64,000 nucleotides of DNA. It comes from Carboxylicivirga litoralis (GTDB lineage Bacteria > Bacteroidota > Bacteroidia > Bacteroidales > Marinilabiliaceae). The stretch is from assembly GCF_025499605.1 (NCBI RefSeq), contig NZ_JAFMVC010000001.1:124001-188000 (forward strand). Reading direction: 5' to 3'. Positions within the stretch are counted from its first letter, which is position 1. Each line of letters begins with the position of its first letter. Shown here piece after piece: positions 35,741 to 45,439 of the stretch. Made by a program: the position numbers and the translations under genes. The notes under the pieces were generated by a model. That model made no database searches, was not told the origin of the DNA, and worked only from the letters and a program-made list of their open reading frames with translations.

Positions 35741-35834
35741 AACATCTTTTAAACTTCTCTTAACAAAAACAGTAGAATATCTCAAAGGTGTTTTCTATAT
35801 TTACCGCATTAACTTTTAATACTTAAAAAATAAA

Positions 35835-36302
35835 ATGACACCAAAAGCCATTTTGCCGTACATTGGATTCGGCAGCATCAAATTCGGGATGGAAGAACAT
35901 GAAGTATCTAATTTCTTAGGCGATCCTGATGAAACAGAAGTACAAGATTACGGCGAGGGAGCCGAAGCTAACGTGCTTTATTTCGATGAAATGGGTATTT
36001 CCATGTCGTTTGACAAGGAGGAAGATTACAAATTAGTTGAAATTTCGTTTGAAACAGACAACTTTGTCTTGCACGATGCCATCAAGGTTGGTATGCCGAA
36101 AGCAGACTTTCTGGCAGCGCTTGAAAAACTAAACATGGGCGACTATGATTTAGAAGAAATGAGCGAAGAAGGCTTTGACGACAAAGAGTTGTATGTTTTT
36201 GAAAAAGAAAATATCAATATCTGGATGGATGAAGAAGCTGTTTCTTCTATTCAGATTGGGCCAGAATGGGTGGATGATGAAACTATTCGCTGGCCAGAAT
36301 AA
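35835..36302 (+). CDS. Small acidic protein of unknown function with two internal repeats
   Basis: This 155-residue protein is very acidic (many Asp/Glu), has no signal peptide and is of a family I do not recognise. It appears to contain two copies of a beta-alpha-beta unit: IGFGSIKFGMEEHEVSNFLG (about residues 9-28) and FVLHDAIKVGMPKADFLAAL (about 74-93). In both, a G-M-x-(E/K)-x-(E/D) turn is followed by a helix, then strands with VLYFDEMGISMSF and LYVFEKENINIWM. This recalls BamE-like or immunity-type folds, but no assignment is justified. It has its own terminator. Confidence 0.7.
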   Translation: MTPKAILPYIGFGSIKFGMEEHEVSNFLGDPDETEVQDYGEGAEANVLYFDEMGISMSFDKEEDYKLVEISFETDNFVLHDAIKVGMPKADFLAALEKLNMGDYDLEEMSEEGFDDKELYVFEKENINIWMDEEAVSSIQIGPEWVDDETIRWPE

Positions 36303-36320
36303 AAGACAACAAACTCCTTT

Positions 36321-36347
36321 AAAGCCCTGCTAAAGCAGGGCTTTTTT
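36321..36347 (+). terminator. Terminator after the acidic protein gene
   Basis: AAAGCCCTGC (36321-36330) pairs perfectly with GCAGGGCTTT around TAAA and is followed by TTTTTT, 18 bases after the stop codon. Confidence 0.9.
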
Positions 36348-36472
36348 ATTCATATCCATTCGTGTAAAAAAACAAGTGATTCGTGTAGAATATGCATCCA
36401 TTGCCCAAGTAGAGAATAATTATTGAAACCCTACACCTGCTTTTGCGTTTACTTGCATGGAAACTAAAATAT

Positions 36473-36503
36473 TTTGGAGATATAGAATTATCTTCTATTT
36501 TTA
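36473..36503 (+). promoter_or_regulatory. Promoter of the 42-residue lipoprotein gene
   Basis: TTTG (36473-36476), 19 bases, then TATTTTTA (36496-36503), one mismatch from TAnnTTTG, 23 bases before the ATG at 36527. Confidence 0.5.
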
Positions 36504-36526
36504 CAGACAAAGTAAAGGATATAAAG

Positions 36527-36655
36527 ATGAAAAAGATTTCGTTGATTGCCGCTGTTTTATTTTTGATGGTGTTGGGAATGAGTTCATGCAAGAGCACAGA
36601 AGATTGTCCGGCTTACGGTTCTACTGAAGTTGTTGACAACTCAGAAAGAGCATAA
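36527..36655 (+). CDS. Very small lipoprotein (42 residues)
   Basis: The ATG at 36527 opens a clear lipoprotein signal MKKISLIAAVLFLMVLGMSS followed by Cys (about residue 21). The mature part has only about 22 residues (CKSTEDCPAYG, then STEVVDNSERA). An upstream in-frame ATG at 36443 would place 28 unrelated residues before the signal and is less likely. A promoter and a perfect terminator flank it, so it is its own transcription unit. Similar tiny CPAYG-containing lipoproteins occur in other Bacteroidota; their function is not known to me. Confidence 0.75.
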   Translation: MKKISLIAAVLFLMVLGMSSCKSTEDCPAYGSTEVVDNSERA

Positions 36656-36680
36656 ATAATACAGTTCAGAAAAGTATTAC

Positions 36681-36727
36681 AGTAACATAAAAGGAGCATA
36701 GCACTCGCTTTTATGTTACTTTTTTTC
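36681..36727 (+). terminator. Terminator after the small lipoprotein gene
   Basis: AGTAACATAAAAG (36681-36693) pairs perfectly over 13 bases with CTTTTATGTTACT (36708-36720), followed by a T-run. It lies 25 bases after the stop codon. Confidence 0.9.
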
Positions 36728-36820
36728 GTTTTACCCCCCTACCGTTATCTACTTGTCTTCCAAGTAGTCGTTTTCATTTTTGCATTTTAAACTTTATTAA
36801 GAAAATCATTTTCGTATTTC

Positions 36821-36851
36821 TTGATGATTTAATTATGATTTGCTACTTTTG
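36821..36851 (+). promoter_or_regulatory. Promoter of gap
   Basis: TTG (36821-36823), 20 bases, then TACTTTTG (36844-36851), an exact match to TAnnTTTG. The ATG of gap is 50 bases downstream. Confidence 0.72.
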
Positions 36852-36889
36852 CGATGCATTTTTGAAGACCTTATTAAAACAATTCTTAA

Positions 36890-37909
<1,020 letters not shown>

Positions 37910-37930
37910 TTGATTCTCTCAATCATATTG

Positions 37931-37960
37931 AAAAGGCTTCCAGTTTTGGAAGCCTTTTTT
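37931..37960 (+). terminator. Terminator after gap
   Basis: AAAAGGCTTCC pairs with GGAAGCCTTTT around AGTTTT and ends in a T-run, 21 bases after the gap stop. It also lies after the convergent porP-like gene. Confidence 0.9.
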
Positions 37961-37990
37961 GTGTCTAATAATTACCGAGCGCCAAAATAG

Positions 37991-38998
37991 TTAATAGCTA
38001 AGAAACTTGTAATTATGTCGTTTATTTCGTCTTTCAATTGAACAGGGTATTGCACTCTTACTCTTATCGCGACATATGCGGTAATTAACCACCAGCTGGT
38101 AAGTATTACCATAAGCCGAACGTGCCTTAGTTAAGCCAAATTGATATTCGAGTCCAACACTAAAGTTTTTGTACACCACTCCTCCTGTCACAGCCATTCC
38201 AAGCGATTTGCCAATCTTTTCTTCAGTGGTATGCCGATACGATACAAGTCCCCATGTGGCCCAATCTGGATCAGGTGTCGGCATATAAAGCTTTAAGTTA
38301 GCATCCATCCGGCTATCTACATACATATTACGTCGATAAAGAAACGTTGGTTCAATATAGAAATCTCGATCAGGAATTTTGTAGCTTCCCCCGGCATGAA
38401 TATGAAAATCAGTGGTCAAATCGGGTTCATCCTCATGGGAATACATCGGATTGGTCTGTGGCAATAAGTTGGTTACTCCCACTCCGATATGGTAATCGTT
38501 GTATTTCAGCAAAACACCAGCACTCGCATTAAAACCCCAGCCACTTTCGTTACCACCGGTAATGGCCGGATCGAAGTAATCTGGATCTAACAATTCTTCC
38601 ACCTGCAAAGAGCTCTGCTCCAAGTTAAAGGCTAAGCCAAACGACAAGGTCATCGCTCTTCTTTTCGTTTTTGTGAGCTGCAGCTCGTATGAAAAAGCCT
38701 GATGGAAGCCCATCTCTTTATAATAACCATTACGATCATTGTAAACATAGGTACCCGAGCCTAGCTGTTGCATGATCGGTATTTGAAAACTAAACACCTG
38801 ATAAGTTGGTGCCATATCGGTTCCAAACCATTGTTTTTGAAATATACCGGTGGCCGTCACACAGTTTTTATGAAATGCGGCAGCTGCCGGATTCATCTGA
38901 AACAAATCATACACATATTGATTCGTCAGATAGTATTTCTGCGAATAGCCAATCTTTACAAGCAAAAGCAACAATAATATTACCTTGATCTTCCTCAC
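37991..38998 (-). CDS. PorP/SprF-family type IX secretion outer-membrane protein
   Basis: This 335-residue protein has a signal peptide (MRKIKVILLLLLLVKIGYSQ) and then a predicted 14-strand FadL-like barrel. Family motifs include YVYDLFQMNPAAAAFHKN (about residues 28-45, the N-P-A turn) and a C-terminal strand region (VGLEYQFGLTKA). PorP/SprF proteins work with the type IX system and individual SprB-like cargo. It lies 18 bases downstream of the adhesin gene on the same strand, the arrangement expected for a cargo-partner pair. The window also encodes PorT, another part of that system. Confidence 0.9.
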   Translation of the reverse strand: MRKIKVILLLLLLVKIGYSQKYYLTNQYVYDLFQMNPAAAAFHKNCVTATGIFQKQWFGTDMAPTYQVFSFQIPIMQQLGSGTYVYNDRNGYYKEMGFHQAFSYELQLTKTKRRAMTLSFGLAFNLEQSSLQVEELLDPDYFDPAITGGNESGWGFNASAGVLLKYNDYHIGVGVTNLLPQTNPMYSHEDEPDLTTDFHIHAGGSYKIPDRDFYIEPTFLYRRNMYVDSRMDANLKLYMPTPDPDWATWGLVSYRHTTEEKIGKSLGMAVTGGVVYKNFSVGLEYQFGLTKARSAYGNTYQLVVNYRICRDKSKSAIPCSIERRNKRHNYKFLSY

Positions 38999-39016
38999 AA
39001 TATCAACAGTTAAGGT

Positions 39017-42000
39017 TTATCGTTTAATAGTTAGGTGACCTTTCAATATTTTATTGACAGGCATAAGTTGAATGACGTACCAATACGCATCGGACTGAAC
39101 AGGTTTGCCCAGATACTTTCCATCCCACGGTGGATCACTGGCATAATACTCTGTTAATAACTTTCCATATCGGTCAAAGATCCGAATGATCGTATCCGGT
39201 AGCCTTTCCAGACCGCCAATTTGCCATGTATCGTTATAACCATCACCATTGGGCGTCAGAACTGGTGGAATGGCAATATCCAGAATATTATTCATGCTAA
39301 TTGTATCAGCAGCCATACAACCATTCAAATCCTCCACAGTAAAAATATAATCCCCATTTGACAGGTTGGAGAACACATTACTTTCTTGTAAATCCTCTTC
39401 GTTAATAGCATATTGATAAGGCTCTGTTCCGCCATCGGCCAAAACAATAACCTGGGCATAAATCGTGGTATCCAGCGCAGCGACAACTGGCGTTGGATGC
39501 ACAATCAGCTGCATGGTATCCGTAGCCCAAATACAACCATCATAAGCTCGCAACCAATACGTTCCTTCTTCTTGCAGTTCAATGGTTGGAAATACTTCAC
39601 CAGTACTCCATTCGTACTGCTCAAAACCAGCATCGGCATCTATCCAGATGGTTTCCAGCGAACAGATTGCTGTATCATTCAATAATTCTAATGGAGCAGC
39701 CACTTTATGCTTGACCGTTTGCGAATCAAAACCCTGACATCCGAATTCATCTGTTACCACAACCGTATTCACAGTATCCATTAAGTTGGCGGTAATTAAT
39801 TGAGTACTCTCTCCATTGTGCCAATCATATGAGGCGAAACCATCGCCGGCATCAAGCACCCATAATTCCGATGGACAGATGATCATATCCGGTCCTAAAT
39901 CCACTTTTGGCACGGGTCGCCACATTACTGAACCTTCACCAGTTCCAACACAGCCATTTTCATCGGTTACTTTTAGTGAATACGCACCATTGGTAACCGT
40001 AATGCTCTGTGTTGTTTCACCCGTACTCCACAAATATTGATACGTACCAGAAGGTCCTGTGAGCGTAAACTCAGTTCCGGCACAAGCGATATTATCGGGC
40101 AAATCAACTTGCGGAGCAGCACTTAGTGTTACCGCTATGTTATCTTCGGCCACGCATCCATAATTATTCCACACCTTCAGCTTATAATTACCTGATTGGG
40201 TCACTAATAGTTCATGGGTATCTAAAGCCGGATTATCATTCCATTCATATCGGTCATGCAAACTACTCGGCGTAATACTAAGGCTAACATCACCACAAGC
40301 ACTGATATCATCGCCTAAATCGACCGAAGGTGAAGGATGCACGTTAACCACCACCTCATCTGATGCTTCACAACCATTGTTATCAATCAGGCGCAAAATA
40401 TAAGTTCCTGAATTAGTCACATCGTACGATGTATTTTCAATCAACAATGTCTCTCCTGTTGATGAAGCCTGATACCAACTATAGCTTTGTGAGTTAGCTG
40501 CCTCAGGATTAACCAATGTTATCGTCTCATAATCACAGACTGTTTGAGGCTGCCCCAGCTCTAAATTTAATGAAGTCACACTGCCCACATCAACCTGGTC
40601 ACTTGCCTCACAACCAAACTCATCAACGACTGTAACAGAATATGTTCCCGGTGCATCAACTGAGTAAGTTGCCGTTGGCCAATCGCCATATCGCTTGGTG
40701 TCATCATTATTCCAATACAGGTAGTCTAAGGCTGCAGAAACCGGTGAGTGATAAGATTCTACATTTAATTCTCTAGAGTCACCATCACAAAGAGCTAACT
40801 GAGCCGGAAGCGTTACCGTTGGAAGCTCATGCTCATCCACCGTAATTTCATTGCGCTTCTGGCAAGTACCTGCCGTAGCAACCACTTCATAAACAGCCTC
40901 TGATGACACATTTGTAATTTGATTCTGGTCATCAAACTCAGGTCGTGCGACCCCATCAATTGTCCATGAATAAGAGTCATAACCAGGGCTGGCAATAACG
41001 TCCACTGAGTTTCCCACACACAAATCTTCTGTTATAATTAAATCAATTGGATTGGCTGTTTGAAAAGTAAACACAATTTCATCACTCACCGGACAGCCAT
41101 TAACATCGGTTGCTTCAACCCGGTAACGTCCACTATTATCAACTGTTGAGTTAACAATATCATATTGATACGCCGGTGATGGATTTAAATCAACAACAGT
41201 TCCGGGATCATTATCCGGTTCAAATGTCCATTTAAAATCCGAATAGTTCGATTCATTTGAAATACTAATAGTAATGCCAACACACTCTTCCCTGTCGGGC
41301 CCCAGATCAATGGTAAGCGGCTGATGAAAGCTCACATCAACATCATCCGTAGCTATACAACCATTCTCATCGGTAACTTCCAAAGTATACGTTGATGATG
41401 ACGTCACATCAATCGACTGCGTTGTTTCACCCGTGCTCCAGCTATACGAATTAAACCCGGACGGAGCTGTAATAGTTGCTGTACTTCCTTCGCAAGCAGC
41501 TTGATCACTAAGGTTTAAAACAGGCGATTCCACCACTGTAATATCAATCGTTTCGGTTTTTGAACAACCTTCTGCCGTCCAGACTGTGAGCGAATACGTT
41601 CCGCTTTGCGTTGGACGAATCCAGTTTTGTGACTCATCGGTATTTAAAACAACGCCATTAAAACTCCACTCGTAACGTTCGAAGTCGCTGGTGTTAGTTA
41701 CAGCCTCCCCCTCACAAACAGTGGTTGTACTTAGGCTAATTTCAGGAACAGGCGCTATTCCAACCTGCACTGTGTCGCTATTGGTACAACCCATTGCATC
41801 AGTAACCAGTACACTTAGTTCTGACGCTGTTCCATCAGCTACAAATTGTGTTTCCGAATCATTATCGCCATTGCTCCACAAATAAGACGCATAAGCATCA
41901 TCTAATGAATAGTCTATCACCTCACCTTCACACACCACGGTATCATTGCCCAATTCCACTTCAGGAAAAAAGAAATCAACATCCAGCGTGTCGGCTATAA

Positions 42001-43582
42001 CACAGCCACCAAAGGCAACTTCAGACTCCACCCAATATTTGCCTGGTTCGGTAACTGTAAATATCCTGTCGGTAGAAAGCACCTGGTTACCTGTTTCGAT
42101 TGAATACCAGGTGTAAGTTTTCATACCATCTTTCGCTTCCAGTTGTATTTCCTCGCCCAGGCACTTATCTCCGGCTCCACTGGCATAAAAGGAATTATAA
42201 GATGAAAAGTAGCCAAAACTGGCGCCTCCTCCGGTGATGTCCGAATCACTTTCATCAAGAATGCACAAATGAAATAAACCAGTTGAGTTCACTAATCGAT
42301 ACGGCACACCAGTACTTAAGTTATTTAAGTTGACAGCGCAACACACCCAGGCCTCCTGACCGGTATCCTGACCAGGTACGGTTTGCCAGCTATTAATGTA
42401 TTTATTTACATTTATATCATGCCCGGTATTATCATAAAGACTGAAGTTTTTTACATCTTTTCGTTTGATAATAATATTGACCCAAAAATCGCGGTTAAAC
42501 ACCCGCGTAAACGAAACGCTGTTGGAACCATTACAACTGTAACTTGGTAAAATAGCACTTCCTATTTCATTGGCAATCGTGCTGGCATTAGGATTAACCA
42601 AACCAGTTAACTGGTAGGCATATACACGTTTGGTGGCATAAATAAATAAGGCATGGTCCGAAATATCAAACTCCGCTATCTCACCTTTATTTAAAGCCTT
42701 TGTATTCTTAGTGGTGTTATTTGTAAAAACCAAGGTATTATCCTCAATGGCCATCACAAATACCTTTTGAACCGAGTTTTGGTTCTTATAACTGGATGCT
42801 GCTTTACTGGTATTAATGGCCACATACTCATTACCAATCACATTAACCGGAATGAGTTGATCACCTATTAAATCATTCGGAAAGTTATCAACATCTTCAA
42901 TAATGGCGTCGTCGGATATGGTAACGGCGATCCGCTTATCTGCGGTAATTTGTGTTCCGGCCAATGCGGCTGATGTAGATATATCGCGACACTCAATGCA
43001 ATAGGTTTGTCCCTGGTTCAGAATAATATCAAATGGCTCACCTGCCGAATGGCCGGTTATATCAACAGAAGGAGTAATGGTAACCGTTGTATTGTCTTCG
43101 CTAGCAACAATATCTGCTTTTTCATTGGCATTGCCACCATATTCCGAATTGTTACTATAAACATTTTGCGATGGGATAAAAAACTCAAACCCCAAAGCAT
43201 TATCCTCTTTCAGAATAAACTTATCAGGATTATCAACTGCGCTAACATCATAGTAGGCAGCAATATCGGCACTTGCCCTTATTAAAATTCCTTTGTTATT
43301 AACCTGGTTAGCAGGTCTGTTTTCCACATCACTCTTATTTAGCTGAAAGCCATAATGAGAGTGGGCTCCCACAGTTTGTTTACCCAATATTTTACCGCCT
43401 TGTGCCGGTAAACTAATTGTTATAGTTGCGGCTTCATCAAAGGTAGTTACCCTTAACACAACTGGCTCATCGCCACAGCCTTCCCACACGTCAGGTGCTG
43501 CAAACCAAAACTCACGACCGATCTGACCATTGACCGTTGTATACAACGTCAATAGTAGAAGATAAATACAAATTCTTCTCAT
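39017..43582 (-). CDS. Giant cell-surface adhesin with gliding-motility-type C-terminal domain
   Basis: With the ATG at 43582, which begins the signal peptide MRRICIYLLLLTLYTTVNGQ, the protein has 1521 residues; an upstream ATG adds 15 residues before the signal. Residues about 20-300 resemble the IgGFc-binding protein N-terminal domain (EFWFAAPDVWEGCGDEPVVL; DNTTVTITPS). About 15 Ig/PKD-like units follow, many with Y-x-W-S-T-G-E-T-T and L-x-V-T-D-E-N-G-C patterns. The last 90 residues form a CHU_C type-B sorting domain (IPPVLTPNGDGYNDTWQIGG, IRIFDRYGKLL). Export by the type IX system with the downstream PorP-like partner is expected. Confidence 0.92.
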   Translation of the reverse strand: MRRICIYLLLLTLYTTVNGQIGREFWFAAPDVWEGCGDEPVVLRVTTFDEAATITISLPAQGGKILGKQTVGAHSHYGFQLNKSDVENRPANQVNNKGILIRASADIAAYYDVSAVDNPDKFILKEDNALGFEFFIPSQNVYSNNSEYGGNANEKADIVASEDNTTVTITPSVDITGHSAGEPFDIILNQGQTYCIECRDISTSAALAGTQITADKRIAVTISDDAIIEDVDNFPNDLIGDQLIPVNVIGNEYVAINTSKAASSYKNQNSVQKVFVMAIEDNTLVFTNNTTKNTKALNKGEIAEFDISDHALFIYATKRVYAYQLTGLVNPNASTIANEIGSAILPSYSCNGSNSVSFTRVFNRDFWVNIIIKRKDVKNFSLYDNTGHDINVNKYINSWQTVPGQDTGQEAWVCCAVNLNNLSTGVPYRLVNSTGLFHLCILDESDSDITGGGASFGYFSSYNSFYASGAGDKCLGEEIQLEAKDGMKTYTWYSIETGNQVLSTDRIFTVTEPGKYWVESEVAFGGCVIADTLDVDFFFPEVELGNDTVVCEGEVIDYSLDDAYASYLWSNGDNDSETQFVADGTASELSVLVTDAMGCTNSDTVQVGIAPVPEISLSTTTVCEGEAVTNTSDFERYEWSFNGVVLNTDESQNWIRPTQSGTYSLTVWTAEGCSKTETIDITVVESPVLNLSDQAACEGSTATITAPSGFNSYSWSTGETTQSIDVTSSSTYTLEVTDENGCIATDDVDVSFHQPLTIDLGPDREECVGITISISNESNYSDFKWTFEPDNDPGTVVDLNPSPAYQYDIVNSTVDNSGRYRVEATDVNGCPVSDEIVFTFQTANPIDLIITEDLCVGNSVDVIASPGYDSYSWTIDGVARPEFDDQNQITNVSSEAVYEVVATAGTCQKRNEITVDEHELPTVTLPAQLALCDGDSRELNVESYHSPVSAALDYLYWNNDDTKRYGDWPTATYSVDAPGTYSVTVVDEFGCEASDQVDVGSVTSLNLELGQPQTVCDYETITLVNPEAANSQSYSWYQASSTGETLLIENTSYDVTNSGTYILRLIDNNGCEASDEVVVNVHPSPSVDLGDDISACGDVSLSITPSSLHDRYEWNDNPALDTHELLVTQSGNYKLKVWNNYGCVAEDNIAVTLSAAPQVDLPDNIACAGTEFTLTGPSGTYQYLWSTGETTQSITVTNGAYSLKVTDENGCVGTGEGSVMWRPVPKVDLGPDMIICPSELWVLDAGDGFASYDWHNGESTQLITANLMDTVNTVVVTDEFGCQGFDSQTVKHKVAAPLELLNDTAICSLETIWIDADAGFEQYEWSTGEVFPTIELQEEGTYWLRAYDGCIWATDTMQLIVHPTPVVAALDTTIYAQVIVLADGGTEPYQYAINEEDLQESNVFSNLSNGDYIFTVEDLNGCMAADTISMNNILDIAIPPVLTPNGDGYNDTWQIGGLERLPDTIIRIFDRYGKLLTEYYASDPPWDGKYLGKPVQSDAYWYVIQLMPVNKILKGHLTIKR

Positions 43583-43627
43583 GTTGGTTAATGTAAGGTG
43601 AGATGTAAGATACCGTCCAACTCTCAC

Positions 43628-44320
43628 TTGTTATTACCAATGTTACAATAAATATAACCACCTACACTATGTAACCCCCTATGTGATATACTTCTCTACA
43701 TTTTCATGCAAATTTTACGCATCTGAATGAATAAAGGTTGCAATAAACCTTACTTTTATTAACATTAAGAATCAATCAACCACTACTAGTACACACATCA
43801 AATCCCTAATATCATGCACTTTATGATACTACTATTGTTTGCATATTTAATTATCTTTATATCCCTAAAAAAAATATCACAAACGATAGAAATTTTATAC
43901 ACCAAACTTTTCATAGGAAAGCACTAATAACTCTTGCGTGTTAAGGCATGTTTAATGCAAAAATTGAAATACATCAAGAAATAAAATAATATATCAGACT
44001 AATTTACTGTTATTTATAATAAGAACAGGTATCAAAAGTACCAGGTGCAAGTTCTAACCTTTTAAGTTCCCAAACCCAGATGTGAAAATCTAAAAATTGT
44101 CCTACTTATTAATAAACCTTCAACGACTCATGATAACCTGTTCATATAACTCTTTAGGATAAATGACGATTGAGCATTTACACAATAACATAATAATAGC
44201 AAATAGCACGAATGTCAATACTTTTGCAAAAGAAATTAATTACAATGTTATTTTTTCTGAAATATATCAGCTTTGCCAAATAAAAATACACCAGACAGAG
44301 AAGCTCTATATAATCAATCT
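43628..44320. other. AT-rich intergenic region without recognisable genes
   Basis: About 690 bases upstream of the adhesin gene. Stop codons are dense in all frames and I see no RNA gene, repeat family or clear promoter consensus. It probably contains the adhesin gene's regulatory region and further decayed sequence. Confidence 0.5.
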
Positions 44321-44789
44321 CTAAATGGAAATTCTTTCTTTTCTATTACCGATTAGAAAGCCTAATTCTTCCATTCTGATTTTATGATAGTTGGTCACAT
44401 TGAGTTTTCTACCTCTAAATGAAGGATAAAATTCTCATAAATCAAACTCAAGCTCCGCTTCATTCTCCTGAAGGCTGAAAGTAAGATATAAATAAGCATC
44501 ATCGCTATTGGACTTAACACGTAACAAATACTCTGACTATACCCTATTATTCGAATCTCTATTTTCTGACAGGAATTTACATCTGAGGAAATAAGCCTCG
44601 CTCTCAACGATGAAAACACACTATAAATATCCAAGGAAATAACTCCAGAAAAGACACCGTGACTTTTATTATTAATGGCAATGCGTCCTTTCAACAACCA
44701 CCTATTAAGCCATCATTAACAATTACCCATTTTAACTGATCGTCTCCTTTACTAAAATCACAAATTATTTTGGTTGGCATTATATCCAT
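44321..44789 (-). pseudogene. CIA30-family protein, decayed by two frameshifts and a stop
   Basis: Three reading-frame fragments in order reproduce a CIA30 (complex I intermediate-associated protein 30) domain. Fragment 1 from ATG 44789 gives IICDFSKGDDQLKWVIVNDG then LIGG, matching the family W-x-V-V-N-D-G-V-M-G-G motif. A frameshift near 44700 leads to fragment 2, GRIAINNKSHGVFSGVISLD and FSSLRARLISS (family G-x-F-x-G-x-V-S-L-x-N-N-G-G-F-S-S-x-R). A second frameshift near 44533 leads to fragment 3, YLLRVKSNSDDAYLYLTFSL, interrupted by TGA at 44435-44437 and continuing EFYPSFRGRKLNVTNYHKIR and MEELGFLIGN. Together about 156 codons, the size of a whole domain. It follows the SRPBCC gene by 37 bases. 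Confidence 0.85.
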
Positions 44790-44826
44790 AGCACAAAAAC
44801 AATTATATAATTCTTATTTCATCACT

Positions 44827-45306
44827 TTATGAACACAATCTATTATTCCTTACGAAGTATTCATCTATGGCTTTCTTTCTATAGTCAAATATTTGCTTCA
44901 AGCGATTCGTAACTACCAGGTAATTACCTAATCGACCCAATAATCCCATTGGCAATTGATAACTCACAATATCAAACATTTCAACACCACTACCACTTGG
45001 TTGTAATCGATGTTGGTGGTGCCACATTTTATAGGGTCCTACACGTTGCTCATCAACAAAATAATCTCCATGCTTGATATGTGTAATTTCTGTGACCCAT
45101 TCAGTTGTGTAAAATGGTAAAGGCCGTACTCGATAATGTATAATCATTCCTTCGTACATTTGTGAGGGCAAATCAGAAGTCAAAATTTCAAAACCCATCG
45201 ATTGTGGCGTAATCCTGTTCAAATTTGATGGTGTGGCAATAAAATCCCACACCTCTTCAAGAGAAGCATCAATATATTGACGACATGTAAATTGATAAAA
45301 AGCCAT
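44827..45306 (-). CDS. SRPBCC-family ligand-binding protein (COG4276-like)
   Basis: This 159-residue protein has the START/Bet v 1 helix-grip fold. I use the ATG at 45306 (MAFYQFTCRQYIDASLEEVW), because the family begins with this strand; an upstream ATG would add 18 residues. Signature parts are the N-terminal strand then DASLEEVWDFIATPSNLNRI (about 14-33), W-V-T-E-I-T-H mid-domain and the C-terminal helix LKQIFDYRKKAID. Members bind hydrophobic ligands, but their role is mostly unknown. The decayed CIA30 gene directly downstream was probably its operon partner. Confidence 0.85.
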   Translation of the reverse strand: MAFYQFTCRQYIDASLEEVWDFIATPSNLNRITPQSMGFEILTSDLPSQMYEGMIIHYRVRPLPFYTTEWVTEITHIKHGDYFVDEQRVGPYKMWHHQHRLQPSGSGVEMFDIVSYQLPMGLLGRLGNYLVVTNRLKQIFDYRKKAIDEYFVRNNRLCS

Positions 45307-45439
45307 CTTCAAAACGTTCTTTCTTACCTGACAATAGACCCAAGCAATTAAACAATGCATTAAGCCGTTTATATAAGAAACTTCGTTATAAGGATTTTTG
45401 TTTAATAATTATAGATATAATCAAAACAACAATTCAATA

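Noticed and set aside
40000-43000. Repeated Y-x-W-S-T-G-E-T-T coding units as a DNA tandem repeat
   Set aside because: The units are similar at protein level but diverged at DNA level; they are ordinary Ig/PKD-like domains of an adhesin.
44395-44697. An apparent 100-residue membrane-like protein on the reverse strand
   Set aside because: Its first half matches the middle of a CIA30 domain, and the hydrophobic second half is an out-of-frame reading of the next CIA30 segment. It is part of the pseudogene.
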